From: Bryobacterales bacterium
Lineage (GTDB): Bacteria > Acidobacteriota > Terriglobia > Bryobacterales > Bryobacteraceae
NCBI GenBank assembly: GCA_016721425.1
Contig: JADKID010000043.1
Location: 1-64,000, forward strand
Direction: 5' to 3'
Length of the DNA stretch: 64,000 bases
The notes below the pieces were generated by a model, which was not told the origin of the DNA, made no database searches, and was given only the letters and a program-made list of their open reading frames with translations. This document shows, in pieces, positions 62,254-64,000 of the stretch. Numbering within the stretch: position 1 is the stretch's first letter; every line of letters starts with the position of its first letter. The translations under genes were made by a program, and so were the position numbers.

Positions 62254-62295
62254 GGCGAGACCAGGGGGTCTCGCCGCGGGCGGGGGCGCCCGCCC
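62254..62295. repeat. Two-hairpin intergenic repeat, copy C
   Basis: First stem GGCGAGACC / GGTCTCGCC with loop AGGG, then GCGGGCGGGGGCGCCCGCCC, one base different from copies A and B. It lies between the ahcY stop and the ribBA start on the minus-strand side. Confidence 0.75.
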
Positions 62296-62311
62296 CCCCG
62301 AAGAGGGCGGT

Positions 62312-63741
62312 CTAGTAGCGGTAGTGCTCGGGCTTGTAGGGGCCTTCCACCGGCACGCCGAGGTATTCGGCCTGCTTCTCGGAGAGCACTGTGAGCTTGA
62401 CACCGATCTTTTCGAGGTGGAGGCGGGCCACTTCCTCGTCGAGCTTCTTGGGGAGGGTGTAGACGTTCACCGCGTACACGTCCTTGTTCTTCCAGAGGTC
62501 GAGCTGGGCGAGGGTCTGGTTGGCGAAGCTGTTGCTCATGACGAAGCTGGGGTGGCCGGTGGCGCAGCCCAGATTGACGAGGCGGCCTTCGGCCAGCATG
62601 AAGATGGCGTGGCCATCGGGGAAGGTGTACTGATCCACCTGGGGCTTGATGTTGAGCTTGACCACGCCGGGGGCGGTGTTGAGGCGCTCCACCTGGATCT
62701 CGTTATCGAAGTGGCCGATGTTGCAGACGATGGCCTGATCCTTCATCTTCGCCATGTGCTCGAAGGTGATGATGTCGCAGTTGCCGGTGGTGGTGACGTA
62801 GATGTCGCCGCGGCCGAGGGTGTCCTCAATCGTGGTGACTTCGTAGCCTTCCATGGCGGCCTGGAGCGCGTTGATGGGGTCGATTTCCGTGACGATCACG
62901 CGGGCGCCGAAGCCGCGCAGGGAGTGGGCCGAGCCCTTGCCGACGTCGCCGTAGCCGCAGATGACGGCGACCTTGCCGGCCACCATGACGTCCGTGGCGC
63001 GCTTGATGCCGTCAGAGAGCGACTCGCGGCAGCCATAGAGGTTATCGAACTTGGACTTCGTGACGGAGTCGTTCACATTGATGGCAGGGACGAGGAGCTT
63101 GCCCATCTGCTGCATCTTATAGAGGCGGTGAACGCCGGTGGTGGTCTCTTCGGAGACGCCCTTCCATTCGGCGACGATGTCGTGCCAGCGGCGCGGGTGG
63201 GTGGCGTGGACGTCCTTCAGGAGGTTCTTGATGACCTGCTCTTCGTGGGTCTCGGAGGGGGTGTTGACCCAATCGGATCCCTCTTCGAGCTCGTAGCCCT
63301 TGTGGAGGAGGAGCGTGACGTCGCCGCCGTCATCGACGACGAGCTGCGGGCCCTTGCCCTCGGGGTGGATGACGGCCTGGTAGGTGCACCACCAGTATTC
63401 TTCGAGCGACTCGCCCTTCCAGGCGTAGACGGGGACCTTGGCGGCGGCGATGGCGGCGGCGGCGTGGTCCTGGGTGGAGAAGATGTTGCAGCTCGCCCAG
63501 CGAACCTGGCGCCGAACTCGACGAGCGTCTCGATGAGCACGGCCGTCTGGATGGTCATGTGCAGCGAGCCGGTGATGCGCACACCGGCGAGGGGCTTGTC
63601 CACCGCGTATTTGCGGCGGATGGACATGAGGCCGGGCATTTCGGCTTCGGCGATGGTGATTTCTTTGCGGCCCCAATCGGCCAGGGACATGTCGGCGACC
63701 TTGAAATCAGTCGTCGTGGGATTCAACAGCTCGGTGCTCAT
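62312..63741 (-). pseudogene. ahcY: Adenosylhomocysteinase with one-base frameshift
   Basis: It starts MSTELLNPTTTDFKVADMSL, ADWGRKEITIAEAEMPGLMS and GSLHMTIQTAVLIETLVEFG. The frame breaks near 63509, where one missing G would restore EFGAEVRWASCN. It continues with IFSTQDHAAAAIAAAKVPVY, VNDSVTKSKFDNLYGCRESL, the NAD site VAVICGYGDVGKGSAHSLRG and the C-terminal KPEHYRY. Length 1430 is one short of 1431, giving a normal 476-residue enzyme. It hydrolyses S-adenosylhomocysteine in the methyl cycle and is normally important for growth, so a sequencing indel is likely. Confidence 0.9.
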
Positions 63742-63760
63742 GGTGTGCGCTCCTCAGAAT

Positions 63761-63792
63761 TGATATCGACAAATCGCGATACGTTGATATCA
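63761..63792. promoter_or_regulatory. Palindromic operator region between ahcY and the ArsR-type gene
   Basis: TGATATC (63761-63767) and GATATCA (63786-63792) form an inverted repeat around a central ATCGCGAT palindrome (63773-63780). The first half sits 20 bases upstream of the ahcY start and the whole lies in the divergent promoter region. Confidence 0.55.
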
Positions 63793-63808
63793 TGGCAGAT
63801 GTAGTCCC

Positions 63809-64000
63809 ATGACGTCAATACTCAAAACTTTTCGCATGCTGGCAGACGCCAACCGGGTGCGTGTGTTGCTGCTACTGGCCCAGGAAGAGCTCTCCGTGGC
63901 GGAGTTGCAGGAGATCTGTTCGATGGGGCAGAGCACCATTTCGACGCACCTATCCCAATTGAAGCAGGCTGGACTGGTGGAGGACCGGCGGACGGGGAAG
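63809..64000 (+). CDS. ArsR-family HTH regulator, truncated by window end
   Basis: 64 codons are visible from ATG 63809: LKTFRMLADANRVRVLLLLA, then ELSVAELQEICSMGQSTIST HLSQLKQAGLVEDRRTGK. This is the winged-helix domain of ArsR/SmtB proteins. Divergent orientation to ahcY fits SahR-type ArsR regulators, which sense S-adenosylhomocysteine and control the methyl cycle; in some bacteria the domain is fused to a methyltransferase. The rest lies outside the window, so the effector cannot be judged. Confidence 0.85.
   Translation, partial: MTSILKTFRMLADANRVRVLLLLAQEELSVAELQEICSMGQSTISTHLSQLKQAGLVEDRRTGK

Noticed and set aside
61148..63763. An 871-codon plus-strand frame opposite ribBA and ahcY
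   Set aside because: Composition typical of an antisense shadow; the minus strand encodes well-known enzymes.

Overview
The window looks like a chromosome segment of an Acidobacteriota bacterium, most probably of the Solibacter/Bryobacter type. This is inferred from high GC, secreted VWFA-related, DUF1080 and lamin-tail proteins, twin-arginine Gfo/Idh/MocA oxidoreductases, the 'NAQKSTGPRTPEGKAR' family and overall protein style. I ran no database search. No rRNA, tRNA or CRISPR array was recognised.

Region 1-6250 is a gene graveyard. On both strands it holds remnants of an ECF sigma factor with its anti-sigma partner, an MBL-fold protein, a DUF5990 protein, a DUF1778/GNAT toxin-antitoxin pair, a thioredoxin-reductase-like fragment, a ParDE pair and a transposase N-terminus. 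All are broken by frameshifts or deletions. From 6252 on, coding becomes dense and mostly intact: a DapA-family lyase followed by a tandem bacterial microcompartment (BMC) shell protein, a Rieske/FGE-like pair, rfaE2-mfd, a sugar isomerase and oxidoreductase, an acyl-CoA synthetase, an inositol-monophosphatase-family phosphatase, DUF1080 and GH32 proteins, AsmA, an Rrf2 regulator and ClpP.

Region 24.6-39.8 kb is mainly minus strand. It holds a dehydrogenase/rhamnulokinase pair and a complete-looking histidine operon with order hisL leader-hisI-hisG-hisD-hisC-HAD phosphatase-hisB-hisH-hisF-hisA-exonuclease-VWFA. A leader peptide with five consecutive His codons and a terminator precede the operon, so it is very probably controlled by attenuation. 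Three genes of the operon are damaged: hisG has an internal deletion, hisF carries a GC-rich insertion after its first codons, and hisA lacks one base. A VapBC module, a trans-sulfuration enzyme and cysS follow.

Region 39.8-64 kb is mainly plus strand: tgt-yajC-secD-secF, a TonB/ExbB/ExbD/ExbD/TPR envelope energisation operon, a RelA/SpoT enzyme, DUF971, a GH78 rhamnosidase, a second TonB-like protein with three N-terminal repeats, S1/P1 nuclease, acpP-fabF, etfB-etfA, ribBA and ahcY, the last divergent from an ArsR-type regulator that runs off the window.

Three things cut across the regions. GC skew of the plus strand changes sign near 20.25 kb irrespective of gene direction. A two-hairpin repeat with compensating stem changes recurs between genes. 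Several housekeeping genes (TIM-barrel isomerase, hisA, ahcY) have lengths that fit exactly one missing base, which points to sequencing error at least in part.
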